Source of the DNA: a virus
IMG/VR virus record: IMGVR_UViG_3300008952_000019
Coordinates: 27,449 to 91,448 of that record
Reading direction: 5' to 3' (one strand)
DNA length: 64,000 nt
The notes below the pieces were generated by a model. It ran no database searches, was not told the DNA's origin, and saw only the letters and a program-made list of their open reading frames with translations. Every line of letters starts with the position of its first letter. Within the stretch, counting starts at the first letter, position 1. The position numbers and the translations under genes are program-made. Shown here piece after piece: positions 9,426-18,348 of this stretch.

Positions 9426-11055
9426 GATTAATTACCATTATATATATTCCGTTCCACCAACCGGTAAGATCTTCTAAATCATTTAATAATACTTTATTAT
9501 ATATATTTTTTAATCCTGCGGTTTCTATTGCTCTATCTGCACTTTGTACAACACCGTCTATGTTTGCATCATCAAAAATACATATAACACTTTCAGCAAA
9601 AGAATTTTTATAATATTGGATTGCATTTTCTAACAATTCTAACGGTGCATCATATAAAAATAAATCAACATTTTGTATTTCTGTTACATTTACATCAAAC
9701 ATATCGCTGTCAAAAATAGTTACTTGATTGCTTCCTTTTATTAATTTAATATTTTTAATAAATTCTTCTTTTGAATTTTTAGGTAAAGTTAATTCTTTTC
9801 GTTGAGGTTGTATTTGTTCTTTCCAATTATCAACACATGTGACTTTTATTTTATTATTAAAAAGAGCAGAACTTGCGGTTGCTCCTAAGAATGATCCTAT
9901 TTCTAAATAATGTTTAGAATGTTTTGCAAGAGCATTAATTAAATCCAAGACTCGAGGTGATGTAAACCCTTCAACATTTATTATAACATCTTTATCTACA
10001 GAGTCAACCAATTCTTTTGTAACTAATCTAACCTTAGGATGTGATTGTTTTCCGGATTTTATATCATATACTCTATCACAATAATGACAATCCCAACATT
10101 CAAATTTACACGTTTTTATTTTTTTACGCCATACATTTATCGGAGCGTCAACTAAATTAGTATCTTCTATATATTCATTAAATGTATCAAATAATATTTC
10201 TTTATTTTCAACATAATTTTTTACTATGTGCATAGTTTCATTTAATCTTGCAGCAGATTCTCTACCATGCATTTTAATAACATCTACATATTCTAATAAT
10301 TCGTCCCAATCTTCTCGCCAAGGAGGAAAATTTGCAGTTTTTAATGGAACAGAAGGATCCTCATAATCCCATTTATCACAAGATACTCTAGATATAGGAT
10401 CAGAAAAATATTGCGGACCTGACATTCTTGCATTATTAAATTCATAATGTTCATCCATCATAGGGCAATTACCTAAACATCCTTCATTTGCTAATAAAGA
10501 TAACTTAACACCAACGTATTCTTTAGCACGTTTCATTTCTTTTAACTTATCATGATCTCGCATTAAATCACGATCTAAATTAACATAGTTAAATCCTGCT
10601 TCACCCAATTTAACAACCTCGCGTGGTTCTGTTACGTTCCGTAATATTGTATTTTTAATTTCTAATTTTGGAAAATCTTTTTGAATTAATCCTGTAGCAA
10701 GCCAATGTGTATGTGGTATAGTGACACTTTGGACTAATCCTGTATTATATATTTCAGTAAAATTATCTATCCATATATCTAAATTTTGTTGGGTAGGTCG
10801 TATTAATGTATTATTAAATGTTGCAGATAAAGGTATACCTGTTTCTTTAGATACATGAAGAGCAGAGGATATAATTTGTCTACTATCATCTTTTGATTTA
10901 AAAACATCGCCCATTGCATCTTGTATAAAGGGAGGCACACGGCAAGTAAAATATATATCATATATATATTTTTTATATGTTTTTAAAAATAAAATGTATT
11001 CATTAAATTGATTCTCCGCTAATTTTGGATTTAACGGAAGGCTGAAAATTTTCAT
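9418..11055 (-). CDS. U32-type barrel (putative Fe-S protein) fused to a class I SAM methyltransferase
   Basis: A 545-residue two-part protein. Residues of about 1-330 look like the peptidase-U32 family (UbiU/UbiV, TrhP/RlhA type). They show a barrel with repeating 'LSATFNNT' and 'NYVNLDRDL' strands, cysteines at 193, 197 and 226, and the sequence VIKMHGRES near 259-267, which corresponds to the family's KIEGR motif. A further cluster, Cys316-x3-Cys-x2-Cys-x2-Cys326, could complete an Fe-S or zinc site. Residues of about 355-545 form a methyltransferase with motif I LEIGSFLGATAS (384-395) and an acidic motif II ending VTCVDN (Asp409). U32 relatives hydroxylate RNA or ubiquinone precursors rather than cleave protein; this substrate is unknown. 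The start overlaps the upstream gene by 53 nt and has no clear ribosome-binding site. Confidence 0.7.
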   Translation of the reverse strand: MKIFSLPLNPKLAENQFNEYILFLKTYKKYIYDIYFTCRVPPFIQDAMGDVFKSKDDSRQIISSALHVSKETGIPLSATFNNTLIRPTQQNLDIWIDNFTEIYNTGLVQSVTIPHTHWLATGLIQKDFPKLEIKNTILRNVTEPREVVKLGEAGFNYVNLDRDLMRDHDKLKEMKRAKEYVGVKLSLLANEGCLGNCPMMDEHYEFNNARMSGPQYFSDPISRVSCDKWDYEDPSVPLKTANFPPWREDWDELLEYVDVIKMHGRESAARLNETMHIVKNYVENKEILFDTFNEYIEDTNLVDAPINVWRKKIKTCKFECWDCHYCDRVYDIKSGKQSHPKVRLVTKELVDSVDKDVIINVEGFTSPRVLDLINALAKHSKHYLEIGSFLGATASSALFNNKIKVTCVDNWKEQIQPQRKELTLPKNSKEEFIKNIKLIKGSNQVTIFDSDMFDVNVTEIQNVDLFLYDAPLELLENAIQYYKNSFAESVICIFDDANIDGVVQSADRAIETAGLKNIYNKVLLNDLEDLTGWWNGIYIMVINHG

Positions 11056-11782
11056 CTAATTTTAATAATTGTTTTTCTATTTCTAACTTAGGCATTTGAA
11101 CATTGCTTAAATCTAAATGCTTTTGTACATCAGATTCTATTTGTTTATTAATATTACCTATAGTAGAATTAAGTAATCCTGCAAACTTAATTGCACCTTG
11201 TAAAGTTTCTAATTGATCATTTTCATTCATTAATAAAATAGATTCCATTTGCCCTGAACCTATTCTACCATACGAAATAATATCCATGGCTGCTTGCTTT
11301 GCCATACGAGCCTTCCAATATGTTGTCTCTTCTTCTGAATTATGTTCAATAGATTTTTTTAGTATGTCAAGATTATTTGCTAGTTCTTTTACATGGTTTA
11401 AGTAATCTTGAATTTCTCGTTTACCTTGTTCTAATTTACATAACATAAATTCAATATCTTGAGTAACATCTTCATGTTCAATTGTTAACAATTCTTTTTT
11501 TAGCTCATCATTTGAATTTTCAATATCTCTTAAAAGAATTTTACTTTGTACTTTTGCTTTTCTAATTTTAAAATAAGTTCCTCTATAATTATTGTATCTA
11601 GTTTCTAATTCCATCATACATTGTTGTAATTTTTTATAAGGTGTTAATCCTGTATTAACAACAAAATTTCTAGAAGAATACGATGTTTGACCATTATCAA
11701 AATTTCTAGCAGATTTAAGAATTTCCTGGTCAAACGAATCTAGACTTAAATCTTTTTTTATAAAATTATCTATATCTAACAT
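11003..11782 (-). CDS. Coiled-coil protein of unknown function
   Basis: A 259-residue, highly charged, mostly helical protein. Residues of about 50-150 show continuous heptad-like leucines and Glu/Lys alternation (KVQSKILLRDIENSNDELKK), followed by a Gly/Ser break at RIGSGQMES and a second helical section. I do not recognise the family with confidence. Its 3' end overlaps the U32/methyltransferase gene by 53 nt and it starts 2 nt after the upstream gene's stop, so it is translated with its neighbours. Similar coiled-coil proteins next to fibre genes in marine myoviruses are uncharacterised. An assembly or scaffolding role is possible but not shown. Confidence 0.65.
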   Translation of the reverse strand: MLDIDNFIKKDLSLDSFDQEILKSARNFDNGQTSYSSRNFVVNTGLTPYKKLQQCMMELETRYNNYRGTYFKIRKAKVQSKILLRDIENSNDELKKELLTIEHEDVTQDIEFMLCKLEQGKREIQDYLNHVKELANNLDILKKSIEHNSEEETTYWKARMAKQAAMDIISYGRIGSGQMESILLMNENDQLETLQGAIKFAGLLNSTIGNINKQIESDVQKHLDLSNVQMPKLEIEKQLLKLDENFQPSVKSKISGESI

Positions 11783-11784
11783 GA

Positions 11785-12720
11785 TTAAAAATTGAGTTTG
11801 TTTCCAAAATAAGGATTGATAATATCAGGCAAATATTTAGCATCACCTGTGCCAGGATCTGAATATGTCATTGTTTTTCCATCGGAGCCCGAAAACCATG
11901 CCATTCTTGTACCTTTCCAGTATTCACTAAATTCGCCATCAGGTCTAATACCATCGTGGGCTCTACCTAATTCTATTGCTTGCTCTGTTGGCATCATAAT
12001 ACCAAAGTAATCTTCATATAAAACATTTAATTCTTTAATAGTAGTGCATGATTCAAACTTTTTTAACAATAATTGTGATTCAACTAATGTTGTAGAAAGT
12101 TTATCTTGAAATGCTTCTGCTTTTTCTAATATTTTATTTGATAAGGCAGTCTTATCAAATTCTCGTTCTTTCGCAATATAATCTAAAAATGGTGTTTTAT
12201 GAGATTCATCATCACCATACGTTAACCATTCTCTTGCTTCATGTTTTTGTATTTCCCAAGTTGATGCTTCTAGTTCAGATACATTTCTAATATATTTTAA
12301 TCGTTTACTATATTCTGCTTCAATAATTTCTTTAGCAAATTTATACATGAAACTAATAACATATCCTTTTAATTCATCTGTAAATTCTACTTTAGTTTTT
12401 AATGCATCAGGATCAGCATCTGTGTATGCAACAAGTTTATCACCTGTTGTCGAATCTTTCCATACTTTTATTTCATCTCGTATATCTCCAAAAAACGGAG
12501 GACCATATAATGCTTCTTCATAACTTATTTCTTCATATGATCGAGGTAAAAACGGTTTTATTGTTTGAAGAAGTGTGTCTCCTATTTCAACACATTCTAC
12601 TCCCATTAATTTATATAAAGAATCGCATAATAAATTATCATCATGAACTATAGAATTTGTTAAATATTCTTTTATAGATAATTCATCTATAATAATATAT
12701 CGTAGTTTGATATCACTCAT
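11785..12720 (-). CDS. Putative tail-fibre assembly/chaperone-like protein
   Basis: A 311-residue protein. Residues of about 145-235 have the layout of the helical domain in many phage tail-fibre assembly proteins and fibre attachment regions: ASTWEIQKHEAREW, then TPFLDYIAKEREFDKTAL, then a helix ending in CTTIKEL. The C-terminal 60 residues (EYWKGTRMAWFSGSDGK, then YLPDIINPYFGNKLNF) look like an extended peptide that could insert into a partner. The gene starts one base after the stop of a fibre gene, supporting a fibre-related job. The family assignment rests on pattern resemblance only; it could equally be a structural linker protein. Confidence 0.55.
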   Translation of the reverse strand: MSDIKLRYIIIDELSIKEYLTNSIVHDDNLLCDSLYKLMGVECVEIGDTLLQTIKPFLPRSYEEISYEEALYGPPFFGDIRDEIKVWKDSTTGDKLVAYTDADPDALKTKVEFTDELKGYVISFMYKFAKEIIEAEYSKRLKYIRNVSELEASTWEIQKHEAREWLTYGDDESHKTPFLDYIAKEREFDKTALSNKILEKAEAFQDKLSTTLVESQLLLKKFESCTTIKELNVLYEDYFGIMMPTEQAIELGRAHDGIRPDGEFSEYWKGTRMAWFSGSDGKTMTYSDPGTGDAKYLPDIINPYFGNKLNF

Positions 12721-12721
12721 A

Positions 12722-13876
12722 TTAAGTACCTGCGTCTACACCTGCTTCAGAATAAACAATAGATGCTGCAGCAGTTGAACATGTTCCAGATGATTGTCCA
12801 AAATGACTTTTAGGTTGAGATTTGGCACCTAATGTTACTTCAGTATCTGTTGAATATGTTAATTTAAGAGTATGATTGTTTTGGTTACCATCATAATGCC
12901 CCATTACGTATCCTTGGTCTTGCCCCATTTGACAATTTTCTTCGCCGTACGATCTAACTTTAGCAAAAGTTAAAATACTTGCACCATTAACATCAGATAT
13001 TTTATGCCAATTAGCAGTTACATTTGCTCCGTCTCCATGATAATGATGGTCGTGTTTTGAACTTAACGACTTTGTTGTAGCTCCTGTAAATGCATAATCC
13101 ATTCCACCACTTGTCCATGTGTCTGTTGCGTATGTAAAATACCGTCTATTATCTGTTGCAACATTATTCCAAGATATAAGTTGGCCATAACATGATCCTG
13201 TGCCGACACCTGATACTCCTAAGTTTGAAGATATTGTAAACATTGATTCAGTAGCAAAATGCATTTTATTTGTTTCATTACTATTGTGAGCAAAATAACC
13301 ATCTTGCCCAATAATATTAGCAAATCCTACGCCATCGCCGATGCTAAAACTAAAATTCCATCCTCCATGCCCGCCAAAATCCGAAGCAGAACCATATTCG
13401 ATACCCTCACCACCTGGGTCATTTCCTACATATCCATATGGTGCAGTATTTGAAGAATGTGTTCCACTACCACTATTTCTACCTTGACCTGTTGCTAAAC
13501 TATATGTACTTAAATTTGTTCCAGAACCGCTGTGACCGTTTGCTGAAAGATAGGCATTCCAATGACTCATTGATCCTACATTATATGATGCTTCATTATC
13601 TAATTGTTCACCACAATAAATTGTTACATCTGTCGAATGCCATGTTTTATTAAGACTTCGCCAAGCAATACTACCTTTGTAACCACCTGCTAGAAAGCCA
13701 TGAGTATATATTGTTCTATATCTCCATCCCGATAAAGTTGTTAATGATTCGGGATTACCTGGATATGCCCAATAAGTAGATGTACCTGTACTTCGTAATT
13801 CAGATCCTACTGAAGAAATATTAGGTGGAGGAACTCCGTCCTCATATTGTGCTCTTGTTCTTGAGTAAATTCCCAT
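12722..13876 (-). CDS. Gly/Ser/His-rich tail-fibre-type protein
   Basis: A 384-residue protein beginning MGIYSRTRAQYEDG. Its composition is dominated by Gly, Ser, Tyr and His with no long helices, as expected for a distal fibre or adhesin. Residues of about 280-295 contain KHDHHYHGDG, an HxHHxH cluster that could bind metal as HxH motifs do in T4 fibre tips. A short Gly-His patch (FGGHGGWNF) occurs near 165-175. The start forms a TAATG overlap with the preceding 127-residue protein, so the two are translated together and may assemble together. I do not recognise a named family. Confidence 0.75.
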   Translation of the reverse strand: MGIYSRTRAQYEDGVPPPNISSVGSELRSTGTSTYWAYPGNPESLTTLSGWRYRTIYTHGFLAGGYKGSIAWRSLNKTWHSTDVTIYCGEQLDNEASYNVGSMSHWNAYLSANGHSGSGTNLSTYSLATGQGRNSGSGTHSSNTAPYGYVGNDPGGEGIEYGSASDFGGHGGWNFSFSIGDGVGFANIIGQDGYFAHNSNETNKMHFATESMFTISSNLGVSGVGTGSCYGQLISWNNVATDNRRYFTYATDTWTSGGMDYAFTGATTKSLSSKHDHHYHGDGANVTANWHKISDVNGASILTFAKVRSYGEENCQMGQDQGYVMGHYDGNQNNHTLKLTYSTDTEVTLGAKSQPKSHFGQSSGTCSTAAASIVYSEAGVDAGT

Positions 13877-14259
13877 TATACTTCTTCTAACATAAATTTG
13901 TATTTTTTACCAGTTTTTTTATTAATTAAAAATAAATCATTAGCACCTTCTTGGAATACCCAAGAACCTTTAGTGCCATCTATTTCATTGCCTGCTTTGT
14001 TAGGTCGATCATTACTCATAATTAAATCAGCTACACTTATATCATTACAATATATATCTGTTGCATGTATATTACCATTTACTGTTAGTTCATATCCTGC
14101 TTGTTGTGTGGCTGTGTTAACAGTTAAACTATCTAACATCATAGTCGTATCTGTTACCCATGTTCCGGTATAAACTTGACCGCCGCCGCCAGTCAGATCT
14201 ATTTTATTATTATTACTAGGATCTCTAGGTCTTATTTCATCTACGTATAATGTACTCAT
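13876..14259 (-). CDS. Short tail-fibre protein
   Basis: A 127-residue protein. The N-terminus MSTLYVDEIRPRDPSNNN matches the short capping segment that begins many fibre proteins here (compare MSTLKVNKIE). The middle has fibre-stem sequence (YELTVNGNIHATD). The C-terminal 45 residues carry KGSWVFQEGANDLFLINKKT, a compact beta motif common at the ends of small fibre proteins in marine T4-like phages. It is coupled to the downstream Gly/His-rich gene by TAATG. A weak AATAAATA element lies just upstream. A structural role is inferred. Confidence 0.75.
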   Translation of the reverse strand: MSTLYVDEIRPRDPSNNNKIDLTGGGGQVYTGTWVTDTTMMLDSLTVNTATQQAGYELTVNGNIHATDIYCNDISVADLIMSNDRPNKAGNEIDGTKGSWVFQEGANDLFLINKKTGKKYKFMLEEV

Positions 14260-14264
14260 ATTAA

Positions 14265-14272
14265 TATTTATT
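14265..14272 (-). promoter_or_regulatory. Possible weak late promoter (AATAAATA)
   Basis: AATAAATA on the minus strand matches 7 of 8 positions of the late consensus. It overlaps the stop region of the upstream gene and is only 6 nt from the ATG at 14259, so any transcript from it would be nearly leaderless. This makes it doubtful. Confidence 0.2.
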
Positions 14273-14762
14273 GCCTATATAAAATGTATTTTAAAGATGC
14301 TCCTAAGTTTTCACCATCAAAATTAGTATATGATCCTTGATCTCCCCAATGAAAACTTCCTGAATCTATACCACCATTAAGGACTAATATACAATTTGTA
14401 GCATACGTTGATGTTATAACAAAATAACCTGTTGCAGACATATATGCAGTCATATTTTGATCATTAGTAATACCACTAGAATATGCTCCAAGACCTTGTC
14501 TAGAACCACAAATAACAGTTTGATCGGTTGTACCTGAGTTTTTAAGAAAAATCCTGAGCCTAGATGTATTTGAAGTATTTCCATCCTCTGATATTGCAGT
14601 ATGCCCGTTTACCCATAACAAATAATCATTGTATCCGGTTAAATCTATAGAAGTTTGTAATAAATCAACATTAGACCCTGAACCTGTTCCACCATCTGAT
14701 ACTATATTATTTTTTAAAATAATATTTCCAAAATTAATTGCTATAGACCTATTTTTACTCAT
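14268..14762 (-). CDS. Small beta-rich virion protein (164 aa)
   Basis: The start chosen is ATG at 14762 (MSKNRSIAINFGN): AGGAG lies 7 nt upstream and the ATG overlaps the previous stop as TAATG. A longer reading from a TTG at 14786 has no support. The protein has a Gly/Ser linker (DGGTGSGSNVDLLQ) near residue 25, then alternating hydrophobic strands (YNDYLLWVNGHTAI, RLRIFLKNSG, YFVITSTYATNCILVLNGG). This suggests a single jelly-roll or lectin-like domain. I do not recognise a family. The operon position implies a tail-fibre accessory role. Confidence 0.7.
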   Translation of the reverse strand: MSKNRSIAINFGNIILKNNIVSDGGTGSGSNVDLLQTSIDLTGYNDYLLWVNGHTAISEDGNTSNTSRLRIFLKNSGTTDQTVICGSRQGLGAYSSGITNDQNMTAYMSATGYFVITSTYATNCILVLNGGIDSGSFHWGDQGSYTNFDGENLGASLKYILYRQ

Positions 14763-15094
14763 TAATAACTCCTGATTGAAATCCAATCATCTATTGATAA
14801 TGTAAAAGATAATTTAATATGAGAACTTTTTGTTCCGGCGGTACTCGCAGCTATCCAACTAGTACCTGCATCATCAACCGCGTTTCCGCTCTGAAAATCA
14901 TAATATATACCTGTTGTATTTGAATACGTTCCTCGACTATCAATAATTTCGGGTATCATTAAGACACCATTATAAAACATATCGATATTTCCTGCTAAAT
15001 GATTTATAGGAAAATATTGTTTTGTTATATCTGTTATTCTAAAATGTACAACCCTTGGGTCATACGCTGATTGTGCAATGGTTATTACTGGCAT
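14762..15094 (-). CDS. Small virion protein (110 aa)
   Basis: Starts at ATG 15094 as a TAATG overlap with the 1,084-residue fibre gene, with AGGTGA about 9 nt upstream. The protein is short and beta-rich: ITIAQSAYDPRVVHFRITD at the N-terminus, then MFYNGVLMIPE, then FTLSIDDWISIRSY at the C-terminus. 'FYNGV' plus a final strand is a layout also seen in the repeating 'FLNGVKL' modules of the 1,261-residue fibre here, so it may be one free-standing module of that kind. It could cap or trimerise the preceding fibre; this is inference. Confidence 0.7.
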   Translation of the reverse strand: MPVITIAQSAYDPRVVHFRITDITKQYFPINHLAGNIDMFYNGVLMIPEIIDSRGTYSNTTGIYYDFQSGNAVDDAGTSWIAASTAGTKSSHIKLSFTLSIDDWISIRSY

Positions 15095-18000
15095 TACGTT
15101 ATATCACCTGTTATTGTTCCATAATTATTTATAGTAGAATTTGTTCCCGGATCTATTGCTTTACCATCAGGCCCTGCTTCTCCGCCGGCCGCTCCTGCTT
15201 GTGTTACACCTGTAGATCCTGTTGCTCCAGATTGACTGTCTGTAACGATTGTAACTGTATTTTCAGTATTATTATAAGTTAATTGAGCTCCATTACCACC
15301 TGTACCACCTAATGCTCCGTCTCCTGCAGGTACACTATTGGAATTAGCATTAGTATTAAGAACACTCACATCTCCTTGTTCTGTTGCAGTAAAAGGAAAT
15401 GAAGTACCGTCAAATATAGGAGATTGCCCACCATTACCTCCAGGGCTTCCATCTATAACTGCAATACCCGGATCCCATATTCGTCTTTTAAGATAATAAG
15501 TAACTTTGTTTTGATAATATCCTGAACCAGGCGGATTACCTGTAGTCGTACCTACAGCATATCCTTCGCCAAAAGTAGTATTTAAAGACCCATCTTGATT
15601 GCGATATATTTCATATTGGTATTGATCAGGATTAATAGTACTATATTCTGTTCCTTCAATTGTTACTGTTTTTCCGGGCCTATTGTCCCATGGAAAAAAT
15701 TGTGCCATTTGTTGTTGGGCAGTTAATGTGTTACTTGTACTATAATCTTCCCATAATAATCCGGATGAAGGTGAGGCCGCGGTTCTTCGTCTTACTTGTC
15801 GTCTGACCATATAATATAATCCTCCTCCAAAGAATTCTGTAGAAGCACTCCACGCTGCAGATACATCATATTCCCATTCACCTGATATCCAATATGCTCC
15901 CCAATCACCGAATTGACCACCTTGCGTAGCAGCAGGATAGGTAGAACTATTCCAAACCACATTACCTACTCCAAAATATATTTTAAAATAGCCTGTAGTA
16001 AAACTTGCAAAATCTACTCGATTTTCAGCGCCAGGAGCTGTTTGATATCTTAAGTAATTAGATGAATTCCATGCTGACCAAGAACCTGCAGAAACTGCAT
16101 CGCCCCAACTAGCTTGATGACGATGATAAGACATAGGTCCGTAATGAGCTGTATAATGATATCCACTAATATCATGCAACCCTGTACCTAAAGAATACGC
16201 ATCAGTCGACATATCGGCCTGATAAGAACCCCATGTAGTACTCCAGCCAGGGCCTGCACCACCGGCGCCCCCGCCACCTCCTCCACCGAATCCTTTTATA
16301 ATAGTACCATAATTTTCAACAACAGAAGTTGGTGTTGCATAATTTAATTTAATAGCCGGACCTCCAATTAATCCTATAGAACCAACATTTGGTGAGCCTT
16401 CGGTGTATGTTGGTGCTGACCAAGAACCAGCAGTATATGTACCTAAAGCCCCGCCGGCCCCGCCGGCCCCTGCAATTACACCTTGATTATGAATTGTAAT
16501 ATAATTATTACCTATATCTGTTATGTCTATTGCAGGATTAGATGTAGATGTAGAATACACAATTACTCCTGATGGTATTCCAATAAATGCGTGATACGGT
16601 GTGAAACCGTTCCAATTATATGTAGTATTCATTAATGTAGGATTAAAAACATAATTAGCAGTATTAGAAGTAATAAGTTCAAAATAAATGTATCGATTAG
16701 AACTTAGATCATTTTTAATATCGTGAAGGGCTGTATTAAATTTAACATTAGTAATAGATGCAGAATTGTTTATTCGATTGGAAGCAATTCCAGAAAAAGA
16801 CGAAGTTAATCCTATGTTATTAACATTTGATATATCTAATAATGTATTAACAGGTGTTAAAGAATTCCAACCATCTGCTGAATAGACAGACGAAACATTA
16901 TAAGTAGTTGTTCCTTGGGCAACTTTATCTCTATGTATAAACAATCTATCTGTCATAGTAAAAGTTCCATCTGATAAAATTATATCTAAATACGATCCTG
17001 ATGCTAATAATGTTGTTTGTAAAATACCGTATCTATCTAAAGATGATTCTATTGTTACATAACCATTAACTGGTGCTTGACTATCCCAATTAAATGTGGT
17101 CATTTGGGTAGTTAAATTTGTTATCTGTTGTGTTACCTTATATCTGAATATAAAAACAGGATCTGTTATAGTATTAACAGTTTCATCTGTAATAATAAAA
17201 ACTTCAGAATTAGCAGGTAAATTTGTAGAATTTTGTATACCAACATCTGTGACGGTAGCACCTTCAGCTCTTCGACAATTAATAATTCCATCTATTTTAG
17301 CAGTACCATTCCACCCATTCGTTGAAAAATGTGTTTGTAAATTATAAGAAGGTGTTTTTAACATTTCTCTAGTTAAATATATTGCTCCATCGACATCTTC
17401 ATGAGGATCATAACCATAATATGTTTTATTATCCAATTGAATTTCTAAAGAATTACCTAACGCAGGTAATGCATCAATCATTACTGCATAATTACCAACT
17501 TTTATTGTTAATTGTGCAATTACTTTTTGATTTATTTGCCAACCGGCTAATACTAGTTTAGCCTTTAAATTATAATTAAAATCACCGTCAACTATAGTAT
17601 CTGTAAACAAAAAATAACCTGGATCATCTTGCAATGGCGGACTTCGTCTAGGAATATAGCTACTAGGTTTTTGGATTTCCATTAAAAGTATTCTGATACC
17701 GTTTCTTATAGATATTTGACCATTACTCCCATTTGTACCATTTTTAATAGCAAACGAATAACTAAATTTTTCATGGTGGCCATTAGGATAAATTGTTGTA
17801 GTACTTGGTGTTGTATCTATAGTTTGTATAGATGTTGTTGTCCATTTTTCACCATCATTATATTGTCCGTTATATTCTATTTCTTGCCCTTCAATACTAC
17901 TATCTGCAAATAAATTAGTCCATAAAATATCTGTTTGGGTAGAAATAAAAGCTGACTGATTAGATGGAGATGCATAATAATTTGCGCCTTCGGCTATTTG

Positions 18001-18348
18001 TTGCATAACAACAGATGTGGTTTGTGGTGTTGCCCTCCATATTGAAACATAAGAATGACTATCATCCGGAGTACCCGAAACTGTTCTATGTGTAAAAAAT
18101 ACTTGTATATAAATGTAACTATCTTTTTTCTGTAATCTAAAATCCATTGGAGGAGTTGAATATACATTAGTCCATTTAGAATTTTGTACTCCCCTATCTG
18201 TATTTGTTTGGTCAGAATAAGATTTTACTTGAAGTATCTGACTAGCATGATGATCATCTTGAGAAGTTGCAGGTAATGAAAAAACACCATTAGATATTGT
18301 TATAAGTGTATTATCTTTTAAGTTTTTAATTATATCTGCTTTAATCAT
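15094..18348 (-). CDS. Polyglycine-rich adhesin/tail fibre (1,084 aa)
   Basis: Residues of about 20-215 form a jelly-roll-like module shared with the 331-, 2,505- and 257-residue neighbours. Residues of about 225-560 hold repeats with the pattern YNLxxxxxxxGWxxxxxxxxxI (NLQTHFSTNGWNG, YNVSSVYSADGWN and others). After about 615 come Gly blocks separated by 'NYGTI', 'NQGVI' type strands, as in the polyglycine-II sandwich adhesins of phage S16 gp38. A wide aromatic insertion ends with VRRQVRRRT near 850. The gene overlaps its upstream neighbour by an ATGA and its downstream neighbour by TAATG. A receptor-binding role is likely on composition; the receptor is unknown. Confidence 0.8.
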   Translation of the reverse strand: MIKADIIKNLKDNTLITISNGVFSLPATSQDDHHASQILQVKSYSDQTNTDRGVQNSKWTNVYSTPPMDFRLQKKDSYIYIQVFFTHRTVSGTPDDSHSYVSIWRATPQTTSVVMQQIAEGANYYASPSNQSAFISTQTDILWTNLFADSSIEGQEIEYNGQYNDGEKWTTTSIQTIDTTPSTTTIYPNGHHEKFSYSFAIKNGTNGSNGQISIRNGIRILLMEIQKPSSYIPRRSPPLQDDPGYFLFTDTIVDGDFNYNLKAKLVLAGWQINQKVIAQLTIKVGNYAVMIDALPALGNSLEIQLDNKTYYGYDPHEDVDGAIYLTREMLKTPSYNLQTHFSTNGWNGTAKIDGIINCRRAEGATVTDVGIQNSTNLPANSEVFIITDETVNTITDPVFIFRYKVTQQITNLTTQMTTFNWDSQAPVNGYVTIESSLDRYGILQTTLLASGSYLDIILSDGTFTMTDRLFIHRDKVAQGTTTYNVSSVYSADGWNSLTPVNTLLDISNVNNIGLTSSFSGIASNRINNSASITNVKFNTALHDIKNDLSSNRYIYFELITSNTANYVFNPTLMNTTYNWNGFTPYHAFIGIPSGVIVYSTSTSNPAIDITDIGNNYITIHNQGVIAGAGGAGGALGTYTAGSWSAPTYTEGSPNVGSIGLIGGPAIKLNYATPTSVVENYGTIIKGFGGGGGGGAGGAGPGWSTTWGSYQADMSTDAYSLGTGLHDISGYHYTAHYGPMSYHRHQASWGDAVSAGSWSAWNSSNYLRYQTAPGAENRVDFASFTTGYFKIYFGVGNVVWNSSTYPAATQGGQFGDWGAYWISGEWEYDVSAAWSASTEFFGGGLYYMVRRQVRRRTAASPSSGLLWEDYSTSNTLTAQQQMAQFFPWDNRPGKTVTIEGTEYSTINPDQYQYEIYRNQDGSLNTTFGEGYAVGTTTGNPPGSGYYQNKVTYYLKRRIWDPGIAVIDGSPGGNGGQSPIFDGTSFPFTATEQGDVSVLNTNANSNSVPAGDGALGGTGGNGAQLTYNNTENTVTIVTDSQSGATGSTGVTQAGAAGGEAGPDGKAIDPGTNSTINNYGTITGDIT

